A stretch of DNA of 64,000 nucleotides. Source: Xestospongia bergquistia (taxonomy: Eukaryota > Porifera > Demospongiae > Haplosclerida > Petrosiidae). Positions 41,269 through 54,982 of this stretch are shown one piece after another. How positions within the stretch are numbered: the first letter of the stretch is position 1; every line of letters starts with the position of its first letter. The stretch spans positions 868,001-932,000 of the forward strand of contig OZ014417.1 of the NCBI GenBank assembly GCA_963965975.1, given 5' to 3'. The position numbers and the translations under genes are program-made. Below the pieces are notes generated by a model. The model was not told the DNA's origin. It worked only from the letters and a program-made list of their open reading frames with translations, and searched no databases.

Positions 41269-41366
41269 TGATCACTCGATCTTTATAAATCAGTAAATAA
41301 ATATTGATGGGCGTGGCTGTTGCTGAGCAGTGGTAATTGGCGACCTGCAACAGCAAGTGAGGGACT

Positions 41367-43851
41367 ATGGAGAGATTGAACTCTTCAATACTACATCTGT
41401 GTAGATGTCCAGGTACTACTATTAACTAAATTTACGTTTAGTCTCTTAAAATCAAATGTAGTGTCTGAAAACAATAGATTTAGAGTAAACTGGTCATTGA
41501 TGTGTGCATTAAACTTCCTTGGAGGTATTGTCTTCCTCGCAACAGCACCCTCACTTCACCAGTTTGTGACATCTAATTCAAACAGCAGTGATCCTTCAGT
41601 ACAGTTAACATTACTTAATAATTTACTAAATAAAATGGTTCTTTTAAATTATTTCTTTCCTCAGATCACTCCAGGACTGAATCTTAGTGAGTCTTGGTAT
41701 ACACTCATTGTCAGTGCTAATAGTGTCGGTGTTATTGTGGCTGCCATTATTTATAGCATTATCAGTCGCTCTGTGTATCATAAACTGCTCATAATAACAG
41801 TTTTAATTGTCAACATATTGGGCGGACTGCTTTATGCTATTGCCAATAATGGTTGGACACTTTTATCAGGTATTGTTAAAAACTAAATAATACTTGGACT
41901 AGCCAGACCCTCCCTATGACATCTTAAAAGGACAGCCATGATAAATATAAAATGGCCTCGTTCTTCCAGATCATAGAGAGGGTCATTCAGTTTACCATCT
42001 TGCAAATTTCTTTGTAGCTCGTTTTTTGATTGGTATCTACTATGGTGTTATTATAGCGCAAATGAGAACTTATATCGGAGAGTCAACTGATAATGTTTTA
42101 GTTAAACAAAGGTTAAAATTTGAAACAAAACAGACCAAGTCACCTCCAAGTACACACTTAAAAAATACTGTATTTTTTATTTTATTTATATGTGGAGTCA
42201 CTGGAGTAGCAACAGGGCCTTGTAAGCAACTGTATAATTATGATACAGTCACTTAGTAGACACTGTTCAGATAAATATACAATAAACATTTATAATGTAT
42301 ATATATGTACTAAAGACATATAATATATATACATGCAATGTTTAGATATGGTCCTATTTACTATAATATTTTGTTTTAGTACTGGAAACTATTGCCTCAA
42401 ATATTCCATCACTGGATCAGTTTCGTTGGCCAGGATATTATCTTGTCGGTCATTCTTTATTTCTCCTTGTGTTAGTGATTTTGTTTTTTGATGAAAAGTG
42501 GGACGATATTAACAGAAGAGATTTGTATAAAAATGAGAGGAAGAGAACAGCTGCTACTGGTCCTTGTTGTAAAATAGAGAAACCGGCCATACCTTTATAT
42601 GTATCTTATATTAGATGGATGGATGGTTAGATGATGAGGAATAGTTGTTATAATCCTTAATTCAAATATATTATTAGATTATATTGATTTTTATATTCTC
42701 ATATCTTGTAATAGGATGGAATGTATCTGTAGTTGAAACATTAGAAAACCCAATACTATCAGATAATTTTGGCTTCAATATAAAGTACACTTCGTATGTA
42801 ATGTTAGGAACATTGTCAATGTTCATTGTTGGTTCAGTAGGAACGTAAGCAATTGTATCTATCCATCTACATACCATTCATCCATCCATTTATCCACCTA
42901 TCTATCCATCTATTCTTTAGCTATCTTCTACAAAGGTGCAATATAGACAATCGTATCTTATTAATTAGTAGTTTTATAATAGGAGCTATTGGTACTATTC
43001 TTATTGGTGACTGGCAATCAATCGTTGGTGATCCGTGTCACCAAATCCATAAAGATGTTATCTGCTCAAACACATCAGAATATATCACTGGATCTGGTCT
43101 TGACTGTATAGATTGTAATATTACTTCTAATCCCTTGTGTTCTATAGAACATCACACTCTCTCTTCCTGTGTTAATACCACTGATTATATTGATAGTACA
43201 ATAGGTACATGTTTATGTGAACTGTTCAGTAACACACCAGGTTATCATTGTTTCTGGAATCCAAATAGTAGAATAACTGGAGAATATTGTGAACGATGTC
43301 GTCGTGTTTGTCTCAGTCGGACACATTCAATCAATCTTGTTCAATTGACTATAGGCATAGGTTTATTGTCTGGCACCTTCCCTATTGGTAGACTCTTAGT
43401 CACAATACTGGCTTCTAATCTATTTGGACCAACTTCACAGGTTAGACAGAAACCAGCTAACACTAATGATATCTTATGTAGGGATCTGGTACGTTGATGG
43501 GTGTTTTAATAGCAACAGGTGCTATAGCTCGAATAAGTGGATCGTTTTGGGGTACAACCCTTTAATTATGTACATTACTAGATCTCCTCTTAGGTGATGC
43601 AGCCTATGTAGCAGTGGGCCATCGTACATGGCTAACAATGTTACTATTAAATGTTTTACAGCTATCTGTAGTATTGTCATATTGTGTCTTCTATCGTAAA
43701 TTTGTGCCTCAGGTTAGAAATCTAATGTAGTTATTAAGAGTTTAGTTTGTCATTTTTTTAGCCAGTAAAAGTTAAGAGTGAAGATGATCATGAATTGCTT
43801 CAGTTTGAAGAAGAATTAGATGATAAATTTGATGCAGAAACCAAGTTGTAA
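41367..43851 (+). CDS. Major facilitator superfamily transporter, MFSD8/CLN7-like
   Basis: A tiny first exon (41367-41412, MERLNSSILHLCRC) is joined over a 49-bp intron to 41462 onward. The region before 41460 lacks another ATG in this frame, which decides the start. The protein has multiple membrane helices (LNFLGGIVFLATA, LIVSANSVGVIVAAIIYSII, LLIITVLIVNILGGLLYAI, VFFILFICGVTGVATG, LVGHSLFLLVLVILFF, LISSFIIGAIGTILIG, LLSGTFPIGRLLVTILA, LIATGAIARISGSFWG). A large Cys-rich luminal loop with several N-x-S/T sites lies between helices near residues 300-400. The ARISGSFWG box resembles the ARI-GP motif of MFSD8. The acidic C-terminal tail (DHELLQFEEELDD) may hold a dileucine sorting signal, fitting a lysosomal location. 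The substrate is unknown, and exact borders of the middle exons are uncertain. Confidence 0.75.
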
Positions 43852-43985
43852 ATTATCATTAATCTAACAACAATGTTATTATTGACTAAATCATTAGTTC
43901 ATTCACTTAAATTGTTTGTATATCAGCAATAGACAGTGTGTGTATTATACAAGTGTGATTACAGCATAAGTACAGTGAGGTAATC

Positions 43986-46326
43986 CTACATCTGTAACAG
44001 AATCATTGACAAATAAGTTAATATTTTTTTAATTCTTACTTCATCTGTTATGGATAAACCATTCTTTGTAGCTTCTTGATCAACTGAACACTCCTGAACT
44101 TCAGGTTTATCCTTTTCTCTTGAAGTACTTCGTTTTCTTTCACGTGATCTGCTACGACTTCTTGCATCTCGAGATCTTTTATGATCACGTGATCGACTCC
44201 TCCTTTTTTTGTCACGTGATCTACTTCGGCTCCTCCTTTTTCTATCACGAGATCTACTTCGATTTCTCCTTTTTCTATCATGTGATCTACTGCGGCTTCT
44301 TCTATTTTTTCTTTTTCGATCATGTGATCGGCTTCGACTTCTTCTTTTTTTGTCACGTGACCTGCTACGACTCCTCTTTTTACGCTCATGTGACCTACTT
44401 CGCCTTCTATGACTGTCCCTTCTGTCTTTGTAACGACCACTGTTGCTAAGACGCCGTGAATCTCGGGATGGCTCTTGTTGTTCTTTCTTTGGGGGACTGC
44501 GTTCACGCTCACGTTCAACTTCTTGCTTTTGCTGTTCCTGTTGCTGTTCCTGTTCCTCTAGACGTTTCTTCATTTGTTCTTCTCTTGTAGTCTAACAAGT
44601 AAAAATGATAAAAGTAATAATAATTTTTGAAAAATGATTATTTTCAAAATCAAAAAATTACCAAAATTTTAATGTACCTCCCAGCCTTCTCGGCCAGCTG
44701 CAGTGGATGAAGGGGCTTGTTACCTAGCAACATCTTAATTTTGGCTGCTTACCCAGCCTTTTTTAAATTGGCTGACTAACCTTATACAAATATACCATTG
44801 CATCATCATGACATCATCATGACATCATCACATTATTATACTTTAGGATGACTTATATAAAAATACTGTGTAGAGGAGAGTACAGTACCGACATAGACAT
44901 ATTAATTACATGTACATGTTATCAAAGTCTATATGGTTCTCATTGAGCTTAACCAATGGACAAAATTTATATATGATATCTAAAGCTTGCTTTTGATGCT
45001 AAATTTGGTGACCTCTGTCTCAAAATAACAAGAACCTCAATAGACTATAGAGTATTACTACTACAAGTCATACCTTATATTCTATTATAGTGTTACGAAT
45101 CAAAGCATAGCCCATGTGCTGTTTTCCCATTAAATGAGCATCAATTCTAGCCTGAGAGTCACCAATAATGAGAAAGCATCCACATACGTCACAAATCTCG
45201 TTTTTCTCATGGAAATTACCAGGGTCTAACTCAAATCCTCCAATGGTCGCAGGCTATGAAGGTGAAAGAGAGAAAAAAAAATGATAAAACAGGTACATAA
45301 AACCAGTAATATAGACATGAAAACTGGTAAAACAGGTACATAAAACCAGTAATACAGGCATGAAAACTGGTAAAACAGGTACATAAAACCAGTAATGCAG
45401 GCATGAAAACTGGTAAAGCAGGGACTTAAACAAGAGAGCTACTGAAACTATTTAATACTTACCACACTGGAATACTGCATCATAAGAGAACGTTCTTTCT
45501 CCTTTTCTCTCTCTAGTTCTTCAACACGAGATATTAATCGCTGAGCTTCTTCAACATTACCCTGTTGCCCCAGCTCATCAGACTAATAAAAAAAATAATG
45601 ACTCCACCCACTAGTAAAATACATTATCCATCATATACCTCATTAATGAGCTCAGCAATTTGATTGGCCAGTTTAGTCAATTTCTCACTATACATTAAAC
45701 TATTTTTACTATTAAAAGCCTACAATAAGAGACAATGGTATTCATTAAATATTCATTAATTATTATTAATTTACTTTATCATTAGCTTCAGCACTTTTTT
45801 TGAGCCTCTCTTTGCCACGTTGAACTCGACGATCAAGATCTCGGATGAGTTTCTCAAGGTATTCTAAAAAGCGCTCTTCATATCCTTGTTGTCCTTTTTC
45901 AGGACTGTTCTCGTAACTATTATTAGAATAATTAATAGATCAGTTAATTAAGTTAATTAGTGGTTTATTTTTACAACTTACTCAATTTTGAACTGCTCAT
46001 CATGGAGTTTATCACACATACCTAAAGTATTGTTTAATACAAAAATAAATGACAGAAGCAGTCCCTGGTACTTACCAAGTTCTGAACGAGTATTAACAAA
46101 TAGTTTAGATGGACAAAATCCACATAAAAAGTGCTTACAAACCTAGAGAAAATTAATAAGTAGGCGTGGCTTAACAGAACGCTGTTATTACGGGCTAGAA
46201 CGAATGGATAGCCTTTTTACTTACCTCAGGATCTGACCAGTGCTCTTTGCGACTGTTTTCACTAGCCGAAGCGTTTCTGTGCCTGCCCATCAACTGGTCT
46301 AAAAGTGCTGCTGCCTCGGAAGCCAT
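43986..46326 (-). CDS. LUC7L3: LUC7-like splicing factor LUC7L3
   Basis: Minus-strand gene starting at the ATG at 46326 with MASEAAALLDQLMGRHRNAS, like the LLDELMGRDRN start of LUC7L3. Finger 1 is CCCH-type (CKHFLCGFCPSKLF, LGMCDKLHDEQF). Coiled coils follow (YEERFLEYLEKLIRDLDRRV; EEAQRLISRVEELEREKEKE). Finger 2 is C2H2-type (CDVCGCFLIIGDSQARIDAH, MGKQHMGYA). The C-terminus is a long Arg/Ser-rich domain (repeats of RSRSRDKKRRSRSRS) from about residue 250. It binds U1 snRNP and helps 5' splice-site choice in the nucleus. The RS domain is encoded near 44100-44470. The last exon may supply only a Met before the stop, or the intron may be retained; both end at 43986. Its start is 92 bp from TUT1, head-to-head. 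Confidence 0.9.
44560..45080 (-). other. Long LUC7L3 intron
   Basis: This stretch between the RS-domain exon and the zinc-finger-2 exon shows no coding signal. It contains a direct repeat of atcatcatgacatcatcatgac (about 44801-44825). At about 500 bp it is unusually long for this locus. Confidence 0.4.
45283..45425. repeat. 43-bp minisatellite in a LUC7L3 intron
   Basis: Three to just over three copies of a 43-bp unit (ggtaaaacaggtacataaaa, then ccagtaatacaggcatgaaaact) differ by single bases. It lies wholly within an intron of the minus-strand gene. Confidence 0.8.
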
Positions 46327-46418
46327 CTTGACAACGTCGAGGCAGCGTGATGTATGTAAATTTTAACCCCTTGATGATTTATTACAATTAGAACTAGCAA
46401 GGAACAGTGAAATAATTA

Positions 46419-49400
46419 ATGGAACATTCTTTTTTTTATTGTGACATTTGCAATATCCAGACATCTTCAGGTAATACTTCTATCTTAATATTTGTAAGAA
46501 CCTCTAACATTAAACAAAGTACTATTGAGTGGTTTATATAGTGGGCATGTTTTGGTCTATTCTGCGCACATGTTTGTCTTGTTTATAGAGGAACAGTTAC
46601 GTTCCCATCTCTTGGGTCAAAAACATTGGTACAACAAACGACAAAGAGAGACAGCTCAGAGGAGTGTATTTGTACGTGGGTTACCACCCTCACCTCAAGT
46701 AGTAGAGATTGAGGGACTATTTCAACAATTTGGAAATGTCAATAAAGTTATAATAGATGAAAAGGTATTAAACATTATTACAGTTACAATTATATTATAT
46801 GTTCCTTGATTCATTCCTTTGTCCACAGGGAATATATGCTATTGTCGAATTTACAAGCATTGAGAGTTCTCTTGCTGTACTGCGTTGTCCTCAAAAACTT
46901 TATCTCCGTGGGAAGGTGCTAATAGTGAAACCCAGAGAAGTCAAATTAAAGAACAAAAAATCAAGAAAGGATTCAGAAGAGGAAAGTTTAGAAGTAATGG
47001 AAGAGCCAACAAGAGAAGTAAAGGAATGCTTTAATATCATCATTCAATTCATAATTTAGGAAGGATATCAGTCTCAAATTGAGCTAGAACTTCGTAAAGA
47101 AGATGTTGATAGAATATTAAGCTCTCAAACAGTATGTTCTCTATATTATGATACTTACTGTGTCAGTTTTTTACTAATAGCTTGATGAACAGATACAGAT
47201 GTTAGCCTCTACACAATATCTCTCTTCCACTTTCCTTGAGCCACACCTCCAACTCTTATCTTACCTCCAATCTCAACTGCAGACGGTGTTTCCGTCTTGT
47301 TGTGTGCTCCCATTTGGTTCCCTTGTCACAGGGGTAACCACACCCACTTCTGATCTAGATGCTGTTGTCTTAACAGATTGGACTCAGGAAGATGATTTGT
47401 GGTTTGGAGGAGATAAATATTTTCGGCTGCCATACTCTCCTCATAGATCCACAAGTAAGAAATTCTCTTTTGATAATACTTTGTAATTTTTAACAGGTTC
47501 TGATTTATCGGAATGCGTTATAATATCATCACCTTCCTCTCACCTTCAGACTACCCCAACACTGTCACATGATAATACTATTGTTTCCATGGATACCAGT
47601 CTTGCAGATTCCAATATTTCATCATCTTCATTGTTATCATCGAGTCCCTCTCTTAATTCATCATTGACCACACCCACAAGCCACTCCCTTCCCTCTCATG
47701 TTAAAATATGTGGATCATCACTAAGTATTAGCAGCTATCCTAAAGATTATCAAGTTGTACTCAACGTCATTGGTAACCTTTCTGAATGTACTCGTATATT
47801 GGCACTACCCTCGGCACGTTGTCCTATAATTCACTTTACTCATGAGCCTACAGGACTGCATTGTGATCTCTCAGTTAATACAAGGTATATATCAGATAAT
47901 GAGAAATTTTATTGAGAATGAATTATTACAGAGAGTGTTTGGTAGATTAAAATTTTATGACATTAATGGCGCAATATTTTGGTTGGGATGGCAAAAATTC
48001 AACCAAAGTTTGTATTGTATGGTAATGTTATACCATCTATATTGTGTTAATAATAAAATTATGCAACAATTTATAGAGACAGTATGGGATGTTGTTGTTA
48101 ATATCATTATCTTCTTTTAAAGGTTTGGTCCTCATAATTCTAGGCTGATACAAGCTTATCTAAATTTTGATTCCCGTGTCATACCTTTGATACTGATACT
48201 GAGAGCCTGGGTACGAGTTATGAGCATCAAACGTACTCAATTAAACAACTATGCCCTTTCTTTGATGCTTATTTATGCACTACAAAAGATTACGCCCCCT
48301 GTTCTTCCCTCTCTTCAATCTCCTGGTCCCTGGCCTCGAAATATGGAGTGGTACGGAAGAAGGGGCTTTCATGTGACAGAGGAGATGAGAGCAGTGAAGG
48401 TAGAAGGATGGAATGGAGAGTTTTTGAATCCCGCTTTGTTGCTAGCATCAGAAAATAACATGTCTTTAAGTAAGAAATTAAAAATGAATCCTTTTTTTGT
48501 AGATTTATTTTTTTTTTGGGTTTTTACAGGTGAACTGCTCCTGCACTTTTTCCACTTTTATTCTAACATCTTTGACTTTTCAACTGATGCTGTTGCTATT
48601 CATGCTCCATCTAATCAACAGCTCTCTATAACAGAGGCTATGGACATGTCCTCTGTTCATGGTCCTAGTAATCTTCCAGATAAACTTCTTACAATGAAAG
48701 TAGGTTGTGTTTGTGTTCAAGATCCTATTGAGTTGAGCCACAATGTCACAAAATCTTTAAACCATCACACATTATCAGTTTTAAAAGGAGAGTTAGCTCG
48801 AGCTTATCAAATTATGCAGGAGCTTCACAGTCCATCAGCAATCGATACAATAAGATCATTGGGTATTTTATCTCTATTTAGTTCATCAGATTGTGTTCAC
48901 AAACAGCCAAAAACAAGTGATATTTTACACTTTACATTGACTAATATCTGTTCCTTATTGTCCAAAGTACCAGTTCTGAATCCATTGGTAGAGACATTAC
49001 CACAACTTGACTTACAATCACAATACACTATCAATAAACTACATCTTGTTGTACTTCGTGCATTAGTATGCATTCTAGAAAGTGACCTAGGATTCAATTG
49101 TCTTTCACAACAACCTTATCTAGACATGTCTCCTCTATTGACTACAAGCACTTCTCTTGTACCAGTAATACAAGAAGACAATAATACTAATATAGCTAGT
49201 ATCATTGTTGGTCCTTCCTTACAGTCTGAAGCAATATCTGATCGTAAGAGGCAAAGATCTGATGATGATGAGATACCTGGTATATCACTTGAAATTGAGG
49301 ATATAAATGATTTTAAGAAGTCTAAAGCTCAAAGTTCAATTGGTCCAATTTCAATATTAGAACAGTACTGTCGTATGGACAATGAATCCTCCTTTCCATC

Positions 49401-49716
49401 AGTTGTACAATGCACTGCTTTCACTAACTCTTGGACTCACAGAAGAAAATGGAAGAGACAGCTTGTTAGCAATCCTGCTGTAGCTACTAATGATCTCACC
49501 TCTAATTCAACACCTATTCTACAATTTAATCTCTCTATTGTTAATCCTTCTGCTCTTACATCTGCTGAACAAGGAGGAATCAAACATCATGAGACTGTAG
49601 TCAGAATACTTGTTAAAGTGAGTGATGGAGATAAGTCAGCAGATGAATTTCCAAACTTCTTTGCTTTTTTCAAGAAGTTGATACTCTCACCAAATCAAGA
49701 TTTTGTAAAACAGTAA
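46419..49716 (+). CDS. TUT1: TUT1 / Star-PAP: U6 terminal uridylyltransferase and poly(A) polymerase
   Basis: The ATG at 46419 opens a 52-base first exon. A C2H2 finger crosses the first splice (FYCDICNIQTSSG, then EEQLRSHLLGQKHW). An RRM follows (SVFVRGLPP with GIYAIVEFTS). The catalytic nucleotidyltransferase core has PFGSLVTGVTTPTSDLDAVV, the G-S plus D-x-D motif, and a third acidic residue in LHCDLSVNT. A Ser/Thr-rich loop interrupts the core (about 47560-47700). The PAP-associated domain includes LILILRAWVRVMSIKRTQLN, NNYALSLMLIYAL and NPALLLA. The C-terminal half is less conserved and ends in a KA1-like segment (FFAFFKKLILS). The enzyme adds U to U6 snRNA and A to selected mRNAs in the nucleus. 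Vertebrate family members have the same ZnF-RRM-PAP order. Two introns remain open in frame, so borders near 47885-48120 and 48470-48530 rest on splice motifs. Confidence 0.9.
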
Positions 49717-51004
49717 CATTATAAAAATGCATTTTAATACTATGTACTGTCTACAATGAATTAACAAGCACACACACACACACTAAAAATAACAAATAAT
49801 ATTGTTAATTAAAATAGAGCAGAAAGTAAATTGAAATACAGGTTGTGTGTGTATGATTGCATATTTTGTATATACCATACAACTTAAATCAATTCATGGA
49901 ATGTCCTCTATGACAGACTGACATTTCTACTGACATTCCTTCTCAGTAGTTTAAATAGATTAAAGATTTATAAAAAGTCGTGTTGTGTTCTCCAAATGAT
50001 CCTACTGACTCATTTGGCCTTCTATTTTGGATATAGTGTTGTTTTAGTTAACTATAACTAAAACCCTTTTAATTTAGTCTAGTTATATTTTAGTTAACTA
50101 ACCATAACTATTGCAACAGATGGCAAAAGTAACTAAAATTATTCCAAAAGATGTAAAAATAACTAAATGTATCTATTGAGAGAGCAAAACCAATTAATTA
50201 ACTAAAAGTCTGCTAACTAATTGATAGCATACAAAGATTAATGATAGAGATGAATAACTAATAATAATAACTATTAATACAAATATCTAATTAATAGTAT
50301 ACGTACCTAGAGCACATACAAGTATTATAAAATACATATATCAAAATTTAGTGTACATTTATTTTTCTATTTATAGTACATTTAGCAACTAGATTGCATG
50401 CTAAATTGAAACTTTTAGACAGATCTACAAAATATTTATTGTTCAAATCTATCTTTTAGTAATACATTCATTTCTATTTGCCTTCATTCAATTATTTTAC
50501 TACTGAACAATAGCACATGTGATAAGAATTTTCTTTATTCAATGCACAGTGTAACTTGTTCTTTAACATTCTGAACAATTTTATAGTACTTGTCAAGTGA
50601 TGTTACCCAGTATTTTATCTACATTAACTAAACACAAGCAGTAACTAAAATATTTAGTAGAGAAAATAACTAACTCTAACCTATTAGAAACATTGTTCAA
50701 TGGCCAAAACTAACTATAACTAACTAAAAATAAAAAAAGCACCAAAAAATAAAACAACACTAGAAGGATGTAAGATGTAGTGGAAGTAGAAACACAAAGA
50801 GCTCAAGCATTTGAAAATTAAGCAGTTACATTAAGAGAGGAGTCTACATAACAATTATTAAATAATTATCAAATATTTTAGAAGTTATAAAAGTGTGAAT
50901 TGTATCAACTGATACTTTAATATCACAAAACTGTAAAATAATAACATAATTATAAAAAAGTTAAAAACTATATACTCACATCCACAGAATAATTACTGAA
51001 CATA
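49717..51004. other. Intergenic region, no gene seen
   Basis: It is AT-rich, with a CA repeat at about 49772-49783 and the mobile-element candidate at 50036-50760. No open reading frame of note and no RNA gene were recognised. Confidence 0.5.
50036..50760. mobile_element. Candidate non-autonomous DNA transposon
   Basis: It begins TA|GTGTTGTTTTAGTTA and ends AATAAAACAACAC|TA, giving about 11-bp inverted ends flanked by TA dinucleotides. Many subterminal copies of aactaa / ttagtt are present on both sides. It has no protein and is 725 bp long. The TA flanks would suit a Tc1/mariner-like family, but the ends are short. Confidence 0.45.
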
Positions 51005-54000
51005 TTAAAAAATAACAAGAATTATTGTTATTAGTAAACTGAATGTAAATGGTAACAATGTACTAGTTCCACTAGGTTGTGTAGGATCAGTAGGGGGAGA
51101 TGATGTTCCATCTCCTGATCCTGACCCAGTTAATGGTGAACTAGTTGGACGAACTACAATAGTATTACTGGTCATTGGTAAAACAGACATGGATCCACTA
51201 CCAGCTGAAATACAAAATTACATGTTTAATTTCTTGTATTGTCACACACATACCTGCTTCAGGACAATTATCAAAATCATCCTATAAAATGAATATAAAG
51301 TTGATAATTTTTATTATAATTTTATATCAAACTCACATAACATATCTCTAAACAAGATGGACAAACAAAGGCACCAGTATATTGAATGTTATTAGTAGTT
51401 TGAGATACTTGAATCTGAAAAGAAATTATATCATTACATGATTATCACATGTCAGTCACATAAAAATACCACTTGTCCAGCATTAGAACATTGATAGGAC
51501 CTGTCCAGTACATGTATTGTGACATTACCACTAGAACATGCGTACTACATCGGTCAAAGAGAAAGAAAAGCTTAAACTTATGATTACATTGTAGGTACTA
51601 TGTACACACACCTGATAGCAACCAGATTTTTGAAATGAGGTTGATGTAATAAAACCACCACTTTGAGCTTGCCATGTTCCATAATGTTCAACACAACGTG
51701 AGCCAGAACCATATGTCTGAGCTGAAGGATTATTTAACCCTGTAGTCACAACGACAAGAGCTAGCAATACATTACACAACTGGTTAGACATACCTGTTAC
51801 AGCATTATTGATATCATCACATTGTCCATCACTAAAAGCCTGTTAAAGAAAACAAGTTCAAACTATCATATGGAAGATGTATAAGTCACTTTCTGATAAG
51901 GACAGTAATCAGCAATAATGATGTTGCCTCCAATACGGCTAACATCTGTGTTACTTGTGTTAAAGTTTTCACCTGAGCTAAAATACTACTTCTATAATAA
52001 AGAATACTGTTAAATTGTGATACATTATGTCACCTGATATTCCTGAGAAATAGCAGAATTATGCTGAATAAGATTACAAAATGAGATTGCCTTTCTATCC
52101 AAGGTACATCCATAACGATCATTACTAGCATTTAGACGATTACAAAATGGAGTGATGGGTTGTCCCCTATATAATAACTAAATAACAATTATTTTAAAAG
52201 TTGTGAAGTATACTCTTGTTGTCGTTCTTTGATGTATCCTCCACATGATCCAGCTGCATAACCACACCCATCACCGCGTCCCCAAACCAACTGTCCAGCT
52301 TTAGTATAATCAACTTTGTACCACCTACAAAGATCCAAAATATATGACATGTTATATTATATCAGTTGATGAAGTCATCATGTCTTACCCACTGTCTTCC
52401 AGCAAAGCAAATGTAAAGTTTGAGAACACAGGGTTACTAGGAATAACACCTGTCATGCCCTCACTCTAAAAGATTCATATATAATATTTCACTAATGGTT
52501 GAACTGACATTTATTTTAACCAGTCATTTAAGTTATTACTATAATTATCCTTGTGTGAATATATATATATACAGTGTATATATTGGAAACCATTGGTGAT
52601 ATAATATAATGGATCAGTAGTCAACAAAGTCAATTCCCATAGTATCAACTTCCTTTTATTTTGTTTTGTATTGTTATTAATTTATTATTACATAGATATC
52701 ATTGATCAATGAAAGTTATCACAGTTCAGTTTGAAATAAGTCAATGACATTCTGAAAGTTGACACTACATAAGTTGATATTGTTGATATTCTATTGTATA
52801 CAAGCTTGATAAATAGTGATAGCCATTTTAAAAGTACATGTATTATGTATAGCAACTGGACTTCATCAATGTTAATTGGCTTGTGACCAAATCAATCAAT
52901 ATAGTTCATTAATTCATTTAGTCACAATTCCAAGTTTTTGTTTTCAGAGAATTCAACATTTACTAAAATTCAATTTTAGTTACAGTAAGAATAGCTAAAC
53001 AATAATTTTAATTAAATTTAAAGACATAGGGTTTCATTACAATCAATCAGTTGTAATATTAATATTCATAAGTTCTTTACCTCTAGTATTCTCTTTTCCC
53101 AGTGAGAAATGGCAGTACCTGAACCTCCTTGATCTTCAAGTTGAACTCCTTCAAGTGTGGAACAATTAAAATGGTTTCTACCTACTGCCTATTACAATAA
53201 ATTTGTATACAAGCCTTGGGCCTTGAGTGCATGCTATAACTGATGTAAGGTCTTACTTTAACTTTTGGAGTAACTAGAAGTAAGACTGTTTTAGTAACAG
53301 GACCATTTCTTGTCTGCCAGTCAGTATAGTTCACTGGTTTGACTGTTGTCTCATTAGTAATGAAGTTACTGTAAATAACAAATTAACACTATATTAATAA
53401 CATAACAGACACTATTGTCATACCCAAACTGATCTTTTAGAGGGTACCCACTAGAATCTCTAGCAGTACGAGGATTACCATTCTCATCTCTCCACCATGA
53501 GAACAATGATCTTGAGAAAGCCTGTTATATATATAAATATAATAAATTAAGAATAAGAGGTTGATAGTTGAAGGCCAGTTTCTATTACTAACCATAGCAT
53601 GTAAAAATTCATGTTTAGCAACAGCAAAAATAAAGTCATCATCACTATTAGTACTCAAACCTGATGAACAAAAGTTGACATAACCAGCAATAGGTCTGTA
53701 TGATATAATGTAACAATACAAAATAAGGAGTGTCATTTTAATTACCTGTCATATTCATCCTCCATTTGACAAGCAGCTGCAAAGGCAATTGTACTTCCTT
53801 GGCAACCACTTGTTACAGCAGAAACATAGAGAACAAAATCTACATTACTGACACCAGCACCATCTGTTCCTATTTCTTGACATGAATTTAAGTTTGTATT
53901 TCCATTACATTGTCCACAACGCTGTAAAGAAAAGGAAAGAATACTGATTACTAGTATCTGAATATCAGTTGAATAATGTGTGATTTGTACGTGATAAGAT

Positions 54001-54982
54001 GACAATTGAGAACTAGGTTTTAATACTGTACATCAGAGGAAACCAATCTAACAATTTTAACAATGACCAACTATGCTAGAATTAACATACATGTACAAAA
54101 TACATAAATATGACTGTTTTAGGAATCTACAGTTTATGATGTTTATCTGAATATTCCAATGAATTTTAGTACATACTATCACTTGTAGCAAATATGTACT
54201 AAGACTACATTCATGACAAGTGTTTGGATAACCCTAGTGTATTATTTCCTGTTGAATTTAGGGGTCATCTACCTTAAGATGACTTTGTGGTATAGTTGCT
54301 GTACCACAAGTAGAAAAAGACAAACATTGTTGAACACAATATCGTAGTTCAGTATTTGTTATGAGATATTGACCACCATTACTGCAGCTCCTGTGTAATG
54401 GAATGAAAATACTGTGAATTAGTTTGCTAGCAGGACAATTTGTTACCTGTCCAATAAAATAGCACTAGCTATAGGTCGTACCATAATTGTTGACTGCAAG
54501 AAATCTGTCAAGTTAGTTATAACATTCTGTAGTTGTAGATATAACAGTTGATACATTGAATGATAATGTCCATATATGGATATAGAAATAGTATATGCTA
54601 ACCTGAACACGAGACTGCAGTATTGAACTTAATCTAGTTTTAAGAGATATTATAAAACATATTAATTAGTAATATATTTTTCACTTCTATATCTATTAAA
54701 ACTTACCCTGAAAAGAAGGTACTGTCATAATTCACTGATATACGAAAAGGCTGCGAAAACGTTGCCCTCTTTTTGATATCATGTGATGATGGCTCCAAAT
54801 GAACTTTATATGCAATCTAAAATGAACAGAGGCATAATGATAGTTAGCTACATGCAGTTAGTTAAACTATTTCATCAACTCACATCTTGCTCTTTTACAT
54901 TGTGATTACAGTGATATTCTTGTAAAGATACACTGGTAAATTGTACAGCAAATAACATGAGACAGAACTGAGCGACATACAT
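51005..54982 (-). CDS. Leishmanolysin-like (M8) zinc metalloprotease, GPI-anchored, copy L1
   Basis: Minus-strand gene of many exons from the ATG at 54982. The signal peptide is [20 protein letters not shown]. The catalytic motif KHEFLHAM then [10 protein letters not shown] (HExxH at 53599-53613) corresponds to HExxHALGFS of leishmanolysin. The third zinc ligand is in [15 protein letters not shown], followed by the Met-turn EGMTG. Downstream are [12 protein letters not shown] and Cys-rich segments ([24 protein letters not shown]) and a second Cys-rich domain with [17 protein letters not shown]. The C-terminus has a short Ser/Thr/Pro stalk ([14 protein letters not shown]), then [17 protein letters not shown] with nothing after it, a GPI-anchor signal. 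It is expected to be a cell-surface protease cleaving matrix or surface proteins. It is a recent duplicate of L2. The intron between the third His and the Met-turn is about 600 bp here against about 50 bp in L2. Confidence 0.85.

Noticed and set aside
41461..41886. Start of the transporter at 41461
   Set aside because: That codon is GTG; a spliced ATG exon at 41367-41412 joins in frame through a normal 49-bp intron.
44048..44518. Open frames on both strands opposite and within the RS domain of LUC7L3
   Set aside because: Low-complexity Arg/Ser codons leave other frames open; the LUC7L3 frame has clear zinc-finger homology and explains the region.
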